Shown in pieces: positions 8,667-16,336 of a stretch of 64,000 bases of DNA. Every line of letters begins with the position of its first letter. Position 1 is the first letter of the stretch. Source of the DNA: Bacillus horti (GTDB lineage Bacteria; Bacillota; Bacilli; Caldalkalibacillales; JCM-10596); assembly GCF_030813115.1 (NCBI RefSeq), contig NZ_JAUSTY010000008.1, forward strand, positions 62,001 through 126,000. Direction: 5' to 3'. A model generated the notes under the pieces. That model was not told the origin of the DNA. It ran no database searches and saw only the letters and a list, made by a program, of their open reading frames with translations. A program made the translations under genes and the position numbers.

Positions 8667-8694
8667 ATATCGGAATGGCTCCCCTAATTGTTTA
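8667..8694 (-). promoter_or_regulatory. SigmaD-type promoter of flagellin copy C
   Basis: TAAA, 16 nt, TCCGATAT on the minus strand; identical to copy A. Confidence 0.75.
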
Positions 8695-8782
8695 TCATTT
8701 TTCCTTTGTTTTTTTCTTATGTTTTAAAGTTAGGCCAAAGATTTGTCCATTACATAAGTTTTTTAACAACTTCATCCCATGA

Positions 8783-8819
8783 AAAAGAGACCCCTGGGCA
8801 CTTCCTAGGATCTCTTTAA
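8783..8819 (-). terminator. Terminator of flagellin copy D
   Basis: A stem of AAAGAGA plus CCTAGG-type arms with wobbles on the minus strand, 27 bp past the stop codon of copy D. Confidence 0.8.
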
Positions 8820-8845
8820 AAGTTTTAAATACTTAATGCTTATAA

Positions 8846-9622
8846 TTATCTAATTAACTGTAGAACTCCCTGCGGTAGCTGATTAGCCTGCGCGAGCATC
8901 GCTGTGGCAGCTTGAGTTAAAATGTTGTTTTTAGTGAAGCCCATCATCTCTAACGCCATATCTGTATCACGAATACGTGACTCAGACGCTTGAAGGTTTT
9001 CAATTGTAGTCCCTAGGTTGTTAGACGTATACTCTAGACGGTTTTGCTTCGCACCTAGTGTACCCCTTTGTGAAGCTACATTTGTTATTGCCGTTTCAAT
9101 AGCATCCAAGTCATCTTCATTATCTAGACCAGCAAAACCAGTTGTAACAATTCTATCTATATCAATTTTTGAACCACCATCGTCAGTAACGATTGAAATA
9201 GCACCACCAGCACCACTAATGTTAATTCCGTTAAACGTGGTCTTGGTCATAATTTCATCAATTTGTGCACCTAGCTCATCTAATTCTGAGTTAATGTTTT
9301 TAAGATCATCAGGAGAGTAGGTACCATTAGCTTTTTGTACATTTAATTCTTTCATACGTGTTAGCATGGCACTTACTTCATTTAACGCACCCTCTGCTGT
9401 TTGTACAAATGAAATACCATCTTGTACGTTACGTTGAGCTTGTGAAAGACCACGAATCTGACCTCTCATTACTTCTGAGATGGATAGACCTGCAGCGTCA
9501 TCTGCCGCACGGTTGATTCTCAATCCAGAAGATAGTCTTTCTGTGTTCTTACTTGTGTTAAACGTGTTCATCGATAGATTACGATGAGAGTTTAAAGCAA
9601 TTACGTTCGTATTAATTCTCAT
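8846..9622 (-). CDS. hag: Flagellin, copy D (first of four, next to csrA)
   Basis: A 258-residue flagellin with the common ends and its own variable segment (NISGAGGAISIVTDDGG and TTGFAGLDNEDD). It lies directly behind csrA, where the single hag gene sits in B. subtilis, so it may be the ancestral copy. In line with this, it is the only one with a perfect SigmaD promoter and has the strongest CsrA hairpins. It is probably the best expressed copy, which is an inference from the promoter. Confidence 0.97.
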   Translation of the reverse strand: MRINTNVIALNSHRNLSMNTFNTSKNTERLSSGLRINRAADDAAGLSISEVMRGQIRGLSQAQRNVQDGISFVQTAEGALNEVSAMLTRMKELNVQKANGTYSPDDLKNINSELDELGAQIDEIMTKTTFNGINISGAGGAISIVTDDGGSKIDIDRIVTTGFAGLDNEDDLDAIETAITNVASQRGTLGAKQNRLEYTSNNLGTTIENLQASESRIRDTDMALEMMGFTKNNILTQAATAMLAQANQLPQGVLQLIR

Positions 9623-9624
9623 GA

Positions 9625-9668
9625 TTCAAGTTCCTCCTTGAAAGTTGGTATCCTACATCCTTGTAGGA
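9625..9668 (-). promoter_or_regulatory. CsrA-binding leader of flagellin copy D
   Basis: Two perfect 6-bp hairpins lie on the minus strand: 9651-9668 (TCCTAC, loop AAGGAT, GTAGGA) and 9625-9642 (TTCAAG, loop GAGGAA, CTTGAA). The second contains the Shine-Dalgarno. The stem bases differ from copies A and C while the GGA loop is kept, which is covariation supporting real structure. Confidence 0.82.
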
Positions 9669-9720
9669 AAAAAGTGTCCATATGGCTGGCCAGTCATACA
9701 AATGAGCACCTCTATTATAT

Positions 9721-9747
9721 TTATCGGCTAAAAAAACTCGTTGTTTA
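9721..9747 (-). promoter_or_regulatory. Consensus SigmaD promoter of flagellin copy D
   Basis: TAAA, 15 nt, GCCGATAA on the minus strand, an exact SigmaD consensus, located just after the csrA stop codon. Confidence 0.9.
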
Positions 9748-9757
9748 ATAAGATTAG

Positions 9758-10000
9758 CTAAATTTGTTTACCTTTATTTATCCAGCTTTGATTTTTCATA
9801 TCATTCAAATCAATATCTACTTTAGCCGCTTGTTCATTTTCCTTCTGAATCTGTAGGTAAATTTCTTTCCTATATATTGAGATGCTCTTAGGTGCTTCTA
9901 TACCAAGCTTGATTGTATCTCCTTCAACAGAAATAACTGCAATTTCAATGCAATCATCAACAACGATAGACTCTCCTTTTCTCCTCGTGAGAACTAGCAT
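9758..10000 (-). CDS. csrA: Carbon storage regulator CsrA
   Basis: CsrA is a dimeric RNA-binding protein that represses flagellin translation by covering GGA motifs in the hag leader. The 80-residue protein has the standard start [14 protein letters not shown] and the binding strand [13 protein letters not shown]. The ATG directly follows the fliW stop codon (TAG-ATG), so translation is likely coupled and FliW and CsrA are made together. The targets are recognisable just downstream in all four hag leaders. Confidence 0.97.
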   Translation of the reverse strand: MLVLTRRKGESIVVDDCIEIAVISVEGDTIKLGIEAPKSISIYRKEIYLQIQKENEQAAKVDIDLNDMKNQSWINKGKQI

Positions 10001-10465
10001 CTATTTCACAGCCTTTGTTTTAAGATTTTCTGTTTCATCTTGATCTGGAAACAAAGGGTGCTTTATGAGATACCCCACATTTTCGAGTACAACCTGCATA
10101 GCTTTTTTGTTAGCTATATTCAATACGATTGGAGCCTTGAGATTCATCGTTGACTCCTTTAAAGAGTTTGTGCTAGATAAAATACATACGATTTGAACAT
10201 CATTTGGAGAAGATACGTTAAGTTCCTCTACTGCTGCTATAGGAAGCTCAAAATCATAATCAGCATAGAATAGAAATGGGTTCACTACAAAAAAACCTAG
10301 CTGAGCATCTTCAACAGACTGGAGAAAGTAAAATGTATCTTTTTCATCTATTGGGAGTAATAGATATTGTTTATTTTGCTCAAATCCTAATACACCCTTT
10401 GTAAAATGAATGATCTGCTCTTCAGAATATTCAATGTCACCGAATCTGCTTGTTTGTATTACCAA
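10001..10465 (-). CDS. fliW: Flagellar assembly factor FliW
   Basis: FliW binds either CsrA or free flagellin. When flagellin is exported, FliW holds CsrA and flagellin translation proceeds. The product has the typical TSRFGDIEYSEEQIIHF start and FTKGVLGFEQNKQYLLLP. I place the start at TTG 10465 because TTGAGGTGA lies the right distance from it; a GTG at 10474 overlaps that ribosome site. Length is 154 residues, normal for FliW. Confidence 0.94.
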   Translation of the reverse strand: MVIQTSRFGDIEYSEEQIIHFTKGVLGFEQNKQYLLLPIDEKDTFYFLQSVEDAQLGFFVVNPFLFYADYDFELPIAAVEELNVSSPNDVQIVCILSSTNSLKESTMNLKAPIVLNIANKKAMQVVLENVGYLIKHPLFPDQDETENLKTKAVK

Positions 10466-10488
10466 GACGATCACCTCAATCTTTTGAT

Positions 10489-10512
10489 AACTAGTTCGCC
10501 AACGGACTAGTT
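10489..10512 (-). repeat. Inverted repeat ahead of fliW
   Basis: AACTAGT at 10489-10495 pairs with ACTAGTT at 10506-10512 around a 10-nt loop. It ends about 24 bp before the fliW start. It could be a leader hairpin or an operator; no family is recognised. Confidence 0.4.
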
Positions 10513-10529
10513 TTAAATACGTTCCTTAT

Positions 10530-10568
10530 CTGAAAATGAGAGTTAATGCAGCACGCACTAACTCTCAT
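10530..10568 (-). terminator. Terminator or attenuator between yviE and fliW
   Basis: A perfect 10-bp stem (10536-10545 with 10559-10568, ATGAGAGTTA) is followed by only four T residues on the minus strand. It may reduce rather than stop read-through into fliW-csrA. Confidence 0.6.
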
Positions 10569-10592
10569 TATATTAAAATAGTACACTATGAT

Positions 10593-11171
10593 TTACAATG
10601 CTCTGTCAACACTCTGACCAACCCAATCAATAGAAATTGAAGGATATTGAGCCTGTGAAATCATAAAATGACCCTTTTTATGCTGGATAGACGGTTTTTG
10701 TGGAGTGACTTGAATATCAGCTAATCCTTCGCGTAAAGATAAATTAAGGTTGTCTGGAATATACTCCATTGAAATATTTAAAGACGAGCCTTCCCCGACA
10801 GCACTTAATTCTCTTGTCATCATACTGTTTTGTCTAGCAATATCCGCAATACTAGTTCTGGAACGAGCAATATCTCCTAAAGAATCACCATCCTGCGCTA
10901 TCCTAGCAATCGCTTGGGGAACTACCACGTTTTTAATATGATTGGTCAACCGTTTTGTCCAATCTATGGGATTCTCTGATCCATAGGCAGCCCATGCTTC
11001 AGACTGATCAATATGGAGTTGCCCATTTTCTCTACTCATTTCCATGACAGGTAATGTGTTTTTAATTTGAACATCTGCATGTGGCTGCTCAAGTTCAAGT
11101 GTGCCTTGCTCCTGCTGAATAGACAGTTGGGCAAATGTCTGCGATATCCTAATTTGAGGAATATTCATCAT
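10593..11171 (-). CDS. yviE: YviE-like protein (DUF6470)
   Basis: This protein lies between flgL and fliW, as yviE does in B. subtilis, and has the family pattern: short beta-rich start IPQIRISQTFAQLSIQQ, repeated Q/E-rich strands and ISQAQYPSISIDWVGQSV near the end. Function is unknown. It is 192 residues, cytoplasmic by sequence (no signal peptide). It starts 8 bp after the flgL stop, so it belongs to the flgM-flgN-flgK-flgL operon. The SD is weak (AAAGGG). Confidence 0.85.
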   Translation of the reverse strand: MMNIPQIRISQTFAQLSIQQEQGTLELEQPHADVQIKNTLPVMEMSRENGQLHIDQSEAWAAYGSENPIDWTKRLTNHIKNVVVPQAIARIAQDGDSLGDIARSRTSIADIARQNSMMTRELSAVGEGSSLNISMEYIPDNLNLSLREGLADIQVTPQKPSIQHKKGHFMISQAQYPSISIDWVGQSVDRAL

Positions 11172-11178
11172 CAGCCCT

Positions 11179-12072
11179 TTATCTTAGAAAATCGATAAGA
11201 CTTGGCATAATAATTCTTGCTCCAGAGGCTAAACTGGCCTGATACACGCTTTCCTCTATTTTTAAACGCATAATCACTTCAGCAAGGTCTGCATCTTCCG
11301 TTTTAGAAATTAGATCTTGTAGATTCAAGTTACTATCTTTTAAACGCTCATCAATTAACTCCACACGATTCGTCTTAGCCCCAACCTCTGACCATGAATT
11401 TAGCATAGTCTCCAACCGACTATCTAAGTTTCCACTAAGCTGCCTAACAGTCTCTGTCTCCCCTGATTTTAAAGCTTCACTAATATTTGCTAACGTTGCA
11501 AAAATGTTATCAGCATCATTGACCTCGCCAAAAATGCTTCCTGCATCCACATTAACTTGAATGACTATTCCTCTTGATAATTCAAATGAAATATCTCCTT
11601 TATCAAAAGAAGCATTTTGATAGGAATCATCATTAGGGTACGGGGCCTGATCCGTTTTCTGACCATTAAAAATATATCTTCCGTTTAATTGACTGTTGGC
11701 AATATCCTTCAATTGTTGAAACAATTCGTCGATTTCAGCAGCAATAGCATCTCTTGCTGGCTGATTTTTTTCACTTGACGCTCCACTAAGTGCTAAGTCC
11801 TTAGCTCTATGGACAATGTTAGTAGCTTGGTTAAGCATGGTGTCTGTCTGTTCTAGCCATGAGAGTCCTATGTTAAGATTGCTCTGATATTGCTCAGTAG
11901 CAGCAAGCTCACTACGATATCGCATAGAATAGCTTATTCCAATCGGATTATCTGAAGGCTTATTAATTAATTTCCCAGTTGCAAGGTGGTTCTGTACCTT
12001 TTCTAATCGAGATAGATTGTTTCTCAAGTTGGATTGCATATTATTGTTAAGCATCGACTGTGTAACTCTCAT
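11179..12072 (-). CDS. flgL: Hook-filament junction protein FlgL (HAP3)
   Basis: FlgL joins the FlgK ring to the filament. The 297 residues are related to flagellin at both ends: MRVTQSMLNNNMQSNLRNN, LEKVQNHLATGKLINKPSDN and the C-terminal IMRLKIEESVYQASLASGARI. The start at 12072 has GGTGAAGGA upstream. It follows flgK by 97 bp. Confidence 0.96.
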   Translation of the reverse strand: MRVTQSMLNNNMQSNLRNNLSRLEKVQNHLATGKLINKPSDNPIGISYSMRYRSELAATEQYQSNLNIGLSWLEQTDTMLNQATNIVHRAKDLALSGASSEKNQPARDAIAAEIDELFQQLKDIANSQLNGRYIFNGQKTDQAPYPNDDSYQNASFDKGDISFELSRGIVIQVNVDAGSIFGEVNDADNIFATLANISEALKSGETETVRQLSGNLDSRLETMLNSWSEVGAKTNRVELIDERLKDSNLNLQDLISKTEDADLAEVIMRLKIEESVYQASLASGARIIMPSLIDFLR

Positions 12073-12169
12073 TCCTTCACCTACTCTCTAAATTTATGAC
12101 TTCAATCTAAAATTAATATTCTTATTCTCAATGAAGATGAGCCAACAATTGAACGTGACTTGGTAATTA

Positions 12170-13735
12170 TTAACGGCCAACTAAGCCCATACGATTAATA
12201 ATCGTATCTAGGGACTGATCAATAGTTGTCATCATCCGTGCTGAAGCATTATAGGCATGCTGAAACTTAATCATATTCGCCATTTCTTCATCTATAGAAA
12301 CACCACTAATCGACTGGCGATTGTTTTCTACTTTGTCCATGATAAGAAGATGATTAGACATCTGTCTCTCAGCCTCTTGAGCTTGAACACCTAATGCTCC
12401 CATAATGGATCTAAAGTACTGATCAAACGTCGCGGTTTGTGCTGGACCAACAGTAGGAGTAAAGGAAAATTGTGAATCACGTAGCTGAGCCATGGCTAAG
12501 GCTAAGTGATTGTTTCCTTTGATTACCTTTGTCACTCCATCAACTTGTTCCGCTCGCCAAGAAACTGCAATACGGTCTAGGTTGTTCATGATATCTGGAT
12601 TTAATTGTACATTTTGAATTGAGAAATTCTCTTCATCAGCCGGAATAAAAAATGGACCACCAGGAATGGCGTTACCATTCTCATCTTCGTCAAATGTCCA
12701 ACCTAATTGGTGTAATCCGTTAATTCCATTGACTGTAACGTCAATTCCACCTGCAGGAACAGGTTCTCCAGCCGTTAAGGTTTGACGATTATCAGCAGGG
12801 CCATACTCAACATCTAAAGGGAGCACACTTCCTTCGGGAATTCTGACACTTACCTCCCCGTATATTAAGCCTTTAAACATAGCATCTAGCTGTGCCTGAT
12901 ATTCATTGACAATTTGATCACGTGAAGCAATCATTCCGGCAATTTCTCCACCACTAACTTGCTCTACAGCGACGCCATCCCCAAATAGTGTAGGAGCATT
13001 ACCTTGAACCAAAACAGCTCCGTTCGTTAAAGCAACGTTGTACATGCCGTTAGCATCCTCAGTCACGTTTATATCAGCAATCTGAGATAATTTGTCAACG
13101 ATTAAATCTCTTTGGTCTCTTAAATCATTCGCATTATTACCGATACCCTCAATCCTACGAATTTCCTGATTTAAAGAGGCTATTTGGGTAATGAAGGTGT
13201 TAGCTTCACTTGCTTTTAGATTAATGCTTGTAGTTAAATCCTGACTTAGCTCTGCTAGCTTTGTGTCTACATGTTTAAATGTATCTATTAACGCTAAAGC
13301 TCGCTCCTTTAAAACAGCTCCAGCTATATCAGGCGATACACTTAGATCCTGCCAAGCGTCCCAAAACTCTTCAATAACAGATTGAAAGCCCACATCACTT
13401 GGCTCATTAAAAATGTCCTCAATCTTACTTAAAGAATCCGCTCTAATCTTCCAATTTCCGAACGCTTGGGCCTGAGTACGAAATTGATCATCTAAAAAAG
13501 ATTCTCTAATTCGTGTAATAGAATCAAACGTTACTCCTGTCCCTAATTGCCCTGGGATTTGGACTCTATTCATACTAGGGGAATGAAAGGCATTGGAAGC
13601 GACCAAATTAACGCGTTGCCTAGAATATCCTGGTGTATTCGCGTTTGCAATATTATGTCCCGTTGTCGTTAATGACGTCTGTTGAGCAAACAAACCGCGT
13701 TTAGCTAATTCCAATCCATGAAAGCTCGAGATCAT
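12170..13735 (-). CDS. flgK: Hook-associated protein FlgK (HAP1)
   Basis: FlgK forms the first junction ring on the hook. The N-terminal rod-type motif LTTTGHNIANANTPGYSRQR is present, and the C-terminal helix has VSIDEEMANMIKFQHAYNAS. The 521 residues are the usual size. The start at 13735 follows AAGGATGTGG. It lies 67 bp after flgN, whose product is its chaperone. Confidence 0.96.
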   Translation of the reverse strand: MISSFHGLELAKRGLFAQQTSLTTTGHNIANANTPGYSRQRVNLVASNAFHSPSMNRVQIPGQLGTGVTFDSITRIRESFLDDQFRTQAQAFGNWKIRADSLSKIEDIFNEPSDVGFQSVIEEFWDAWQDLSVSPDIAGAVLKERALALIDTFKHVDTKLAELSQDLTTSINLKASEANTFITQIASLNQEIRRIEGIGNNANDLRDQRDLIVDKLSQIADINVTEDANGMYNVALTNGAVLVQGNAPTLFGDGVAVEQVSGGEIAGMIASRDQIVNEYQAQLDAMFKGLIYGEVSVRIPEGSVLPLDVEYGPADNRQTLTAGEPVPAGGIDVTVNGINGLHQLGWTFDEDENGNAIPGGPFFIPADEENFSIQNVQLNPDIMNNLDRIAVSWRAEQVDGVTKVIKGNNHLALAMAQLRDSQFSFTPTVGPAQTATFDQYFRSIMGALGVQAQEAERQMSNHLLIMDKVENNRQSISGVSIDEEMANMIKFQHAYNASARMMTTIDQSLDTIINRMGLVGR

Positions 13736-13802
13736 AGTTCCACATCCTTATAAAAATGAATTCTTTCTGTCCTTATGTGTATTCCTTCTATTTATGAGCA
13801 AA

Positions 13803-14297
13803 TTAGGCTCTGGTATCAAAAATACTTCTTCTAACTCCTTCGCCCTTTGACTGTGAAGCGTTCTTTTGATAATTATGCTGATCCGATGAATCTGTAAAAA
13901 GATCTAATGAATACTGAACAAAATGCATGGAGTCAGTAAGGAGATTAGCATTCGTTATATTTACTTCTTGTAGCTCTAATAGTGTAACTTGTAGATTATA
14001 AGCCTTCTCCTCCACAACTCGCTTCTGCTCCAAATCGGAGATGACCTCAATAATGTCACTCAAGGTCCCTTCAAGATCTCCCTTGCCACTCGCCTGCAGA
14101 AAAGCAGCAACAAGCTCTAAACGTTCTTTCTCCTGCTGACCGACCTGTTTGAGCAGCTTCGATTCTTCCTTATTTATACTCACAATTTGCTCGAGATCAC
14201 TTTGGATTAAAGCCTCTCTTTTCTTTGTTGATAAAGCAAGCAGTTCTTCATGAGTAGCGTGTAAGCTGTCTAAGCTTGCGATAATAGGCTGAAGCAT
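13803..14297 (-). CDS. flgN: FlgN-type chaperone for FlgK/FlgL
   Basis: A 164-residue helical, coiled-coil protein in the flgM-flgN-flgK position (yvyG in B. subtilis). FlgN keeps FlgK and FlgL soluble before export. The visible heptads ELLALSTKKREALIQSDLEQI and EESKLLKQVGQQEKERLEL fit the FlgN fold. A strong SD (AAGGAGG) precedes the ATG at 14297. The call depends partly on gene order. Confidence 0.88.
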   Translation of the reverse strand: MLQPIIASLDSLHATHEELLALSTKKREALIQSDLEQIVSINKEESKLLKQVGQQEKERLELVAAFLQASGKGDLEGTLSDIIEVISDLEQKRVVEEKAYNLQVTLLELQEVNITNANLLTDSMHFVQYSLDLFTDSSDQHNYQKNASQSKGEGVRRSIFDTRA

Positions 14298-14416
14298 AAT
14301 GCTCCTCCTTACTAAGTAGTTTAAAGTGGAAGCTCATATGGCTTTATCCTTATTGACGTAACCTATTAGACTTCCGAGTCTCTCAATTCATCTAACCGAT
14401 AACCCAATAAAACCGA

Positions 14417-14695
14417 TCAATCCTCACCAAACCAAAATTGATACATTTTCTCCGCTACTTTGCGACTGTCCACCTGATACTCACCGTTCTGTACCTGCTG
14501 CTTAAGCTCCTTAACCTTCTGCTGATGAACCGGATCAGTGTTGACCTTGTTTCCAAGCATGGCCTTAGCCTGATCAGAAATTTGCACCTGATCCTTTCTC
14601 TTAGCTTGAGCTGCTTTAGATACCTGTGTTTTATTCTGTGTTTTTTGATACGGGTTAATAAAGCCCGAGTTTGATGGTTTGTTAATCTTCATCAT
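14417..14695 (-). CDS. flgM: Anti-SigmaD factor FlgM
   Basis: FlgM binds SigmaD and releases it when the hook-basal body is finished. The protein is small and charged, with MKINKPSNSGFINPYQK at the start and VDSRKVAEKMYQFWF in the SigmaD-binding C-terminus. Start: GGGAAG is followed by two adjacent ATGs at 14695 and 14692; the ATG at 14731 lacks a ribosome site. Length is 92 residues. A poor SigmaD-like sequence (TAAA, 17 nt, TCGGATAA, 14778-14806) lies upstream but its spacing is wrong, so I do not list it as a promoter. Confidence 0.93.
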   Translation of the reverse strand: MMKINKPSNSGFINPYQKTQNKTQVSKAAQAKRKDQVQISDQAKAMLGNKVNTDPVHQQKVKELKQQVQNGEYQVDSRKVAEKMYQFWFGED

Positions 14696-14851
14696 AATCA
14701 CTTCCCTTTGTCTACCTTTCATTGCATCCATATAAAACTCCTACATATTATCCTGGTGAAATTCTAAAGTACTTAGGTTATCCGATTGATACATGTCTAT
14801 ATTTTATCCTTTTACAACTTACAGCCTCTAACTGACCCTTGTAATCATTCT

Positions 14852-15277
14852 CTATATTTTATCCTTATGATGCATGTATCCTGTATCCTTGACCTTATAT
14901 TGATTCTCTTCAATTTCCTGCCTAAGCTGCCTATTTTGCTTTTCCGCTCCTTTAGTGAACTTGTCACGGCAGGAGGAGCAAAGCTGACCTTCTCTTGTCA
15001 TCACACCGCATGATTCACAAGGGTAGCCCATATTAGGCAAGCCTATGAGGGAGATTCTCTTCTGTTTGATGAATTTAGTGATCAGCTTAATGCTAACCTC
15101 TGTATCCTCACTAACCTGATTAATGTTAGCTTTCTTATTTTCTGACTTACGCAGATAATTCGCTACGGCGTTATACGCCTTTTCCTCTTCTTCAAAGCAG
15201 GAATTACACACATCCCGTACACCTTTTACAAATAATGTGCCACATTTCGGACAGTTATCCAATTGATTGAAACCCAT
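14852..15277 (-). CDS. yvyF: YvyF-type flagellar operon protein
   Basis: A 141-residue protein with two zinc-ribbon-like cysteine pairs: CPKCG at 9-13 with CNSC further on, and CESCG with CSSC near residue 100. Between them is a helix-turn-helix-like stretch (INQVSEDTEVSIKLITKFIK). This matches the family found between comFC and flgM in Bacillales. It is possibly a regulator of flgM operon expression; the role is inferred. AAAGGAG precedes the start at 15277. Confidence 0.88.
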   Translation of the reverse strand: MGFNQLDNCPKCGTLFVKGVRDVCNSCFEEEEKAYNAVANYLRKSENKKANINQVSEDTEVSIKLITKFIKQKRISLIGLPNMGYPCESCGVMTREGQLCSSCRDKFTKGAEKQNRQLRQEIEENQYKVKDTGYMHHKDKI

Positions 15278-15321
15278 ATTTATGCTCTCCTTTTATACGT
15301 ATTGAGATAGGCACAGTATGA

Positions 15322-16107
15322 TTATCTCGCTAAGGTTAGGCTAGTGACGGTAGCCGCTCCTTCTTGTCTTAGTATAAATGCAGCAGCGTACAGGGTCGCA
15401 CCAGTGGTATATACATCATCTAGTAATAAAACTCTCTTTTTATATATATCGACCTGACTCTGCTGATTTTTAAGGAACTTTTTCAACATTTCTGCTAATC
15501 TTTCGTCCCGGCTCTTTTTACTTTGCTTAAAAAGGTCATCCTTCATCGTTAAAATGTCACTTGTAACCTCCAGTTGTAACGCCGAGGCAAGGCAATCAGC
15601 CAGTCTTTCTGCTTGGTTAAATCCTCTTTCTCTAGCCCGCATCGCAGATAGAGGAATGGGTAGGATCATATCCATTTCCTCTCGATCAAGCCTAGGAAGA
15701 GCTTTATTAACAATGAGTGAAGCTAAGAAGTAAGCTAGTCTAGTGTCCTTTCTATACTTAAACTGCTCCATCCATTCCTGAACAATGGGAGTGTAGGATA
15801 CCGCGCTCACGTTCTTCTCTAAGATCATCCCCATCCCCATTTGCTCCTCCCACAGCTTCCAGCGATAGCAGTCATAGCAAATCGTCTGCTCCTTATGCTT
15901 TCGGATAAATGTGCTGTCTAAAGAGTCCAGCTGACGGGAGCAAATGGGACAAAGCTCCTTCTCTAACCATTTTATCTGATTTTGGCAATTGAAACAAAGC
16001 CATTCTGCAACAGGTAGGAGGGGATTTGCTCGAAAAATAGAAAAAGTGAAAAGATCCGTCCAACGAAAAGGTGTGCTCATACGACTTTGACAATGTAGGC
16101 AGTTCAT
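15322..16107 (-). CDS. comFC: Competence protein ComFC (phosphoribosyltransferase-like)
   Basis: ComFC works with ComFA in taking up single-stranded DNA during transformation. The 261 residues begin with a zinc-binding set (CLHC, CFNCQ, CPIC, CYDC). The C-terminal half is a phosphoribosyltransferase fold with the motif VLLLDDVYTTGAT and the basic patch RARERGFNQAE. Upstream, GGAGG lies about 12 nt from ATG 16107. No comFB is found between comFA and comFC, unlike B. subtilis. Confidence 0.94.
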   Translation of the reverse strand: MNCLHCQSRMSTPFRWTDLFTFSIFRANPLLPVAEWLCFNCQNQIKWLEKELCPICSRQLDSLDSTFIRKHKEQTICYDCYRWKLWEEQMGMGMILEKNVSAVSYTPIVQEWMEQFKYRKDTRLAYFLASLIVNKALPRLDREEMDMILPIPLSAMRARERGFNQAERLADCLASALQLEVTSDILTMKDDLFKQSKKSRDERLAEMLKKFLKNQQSQVDIYKKRVLLLDDVYTTGATLYAAAFILRQEGAATVTSLTLAR

Positions 16108-16336
16108 TCCTATACGTTTCCTCCTTCGTGTCCTAGGTTCATGCTCTATAAATCTTGCATACCTTTTCTATTAATCTTTCATTTTATAATGATTAAGGTG
16201 TTAACTTTAATGAATCAGATACAGGGAAAGTTATGAGCAAAAGTGGCGTTATTGATTCAAATGTGTTATTGACTCAGATTAATGTTTTCATATTTTAATT
16301 GGAATATTGGATATTCCATTCACTGAATTCACTGAT

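Noticed and set aside
5781-9320. Plus-strand frames through the flagellin genes
   Set aside because: They mirror the strong codon bias of the hag genes and repeat in each copy; no promoters or SD sites.
14778-14806. SigmaD promoter for flgM
   Set aside because: TAAA and TCGGATAA are present but 17 nt apart with a poor -10; SigmaD needs about 15.
15893-16093. Extra small gene opposite frame inside comFC
   Set aside because: A shadow of the comFC coding sequence with no initiation signals.
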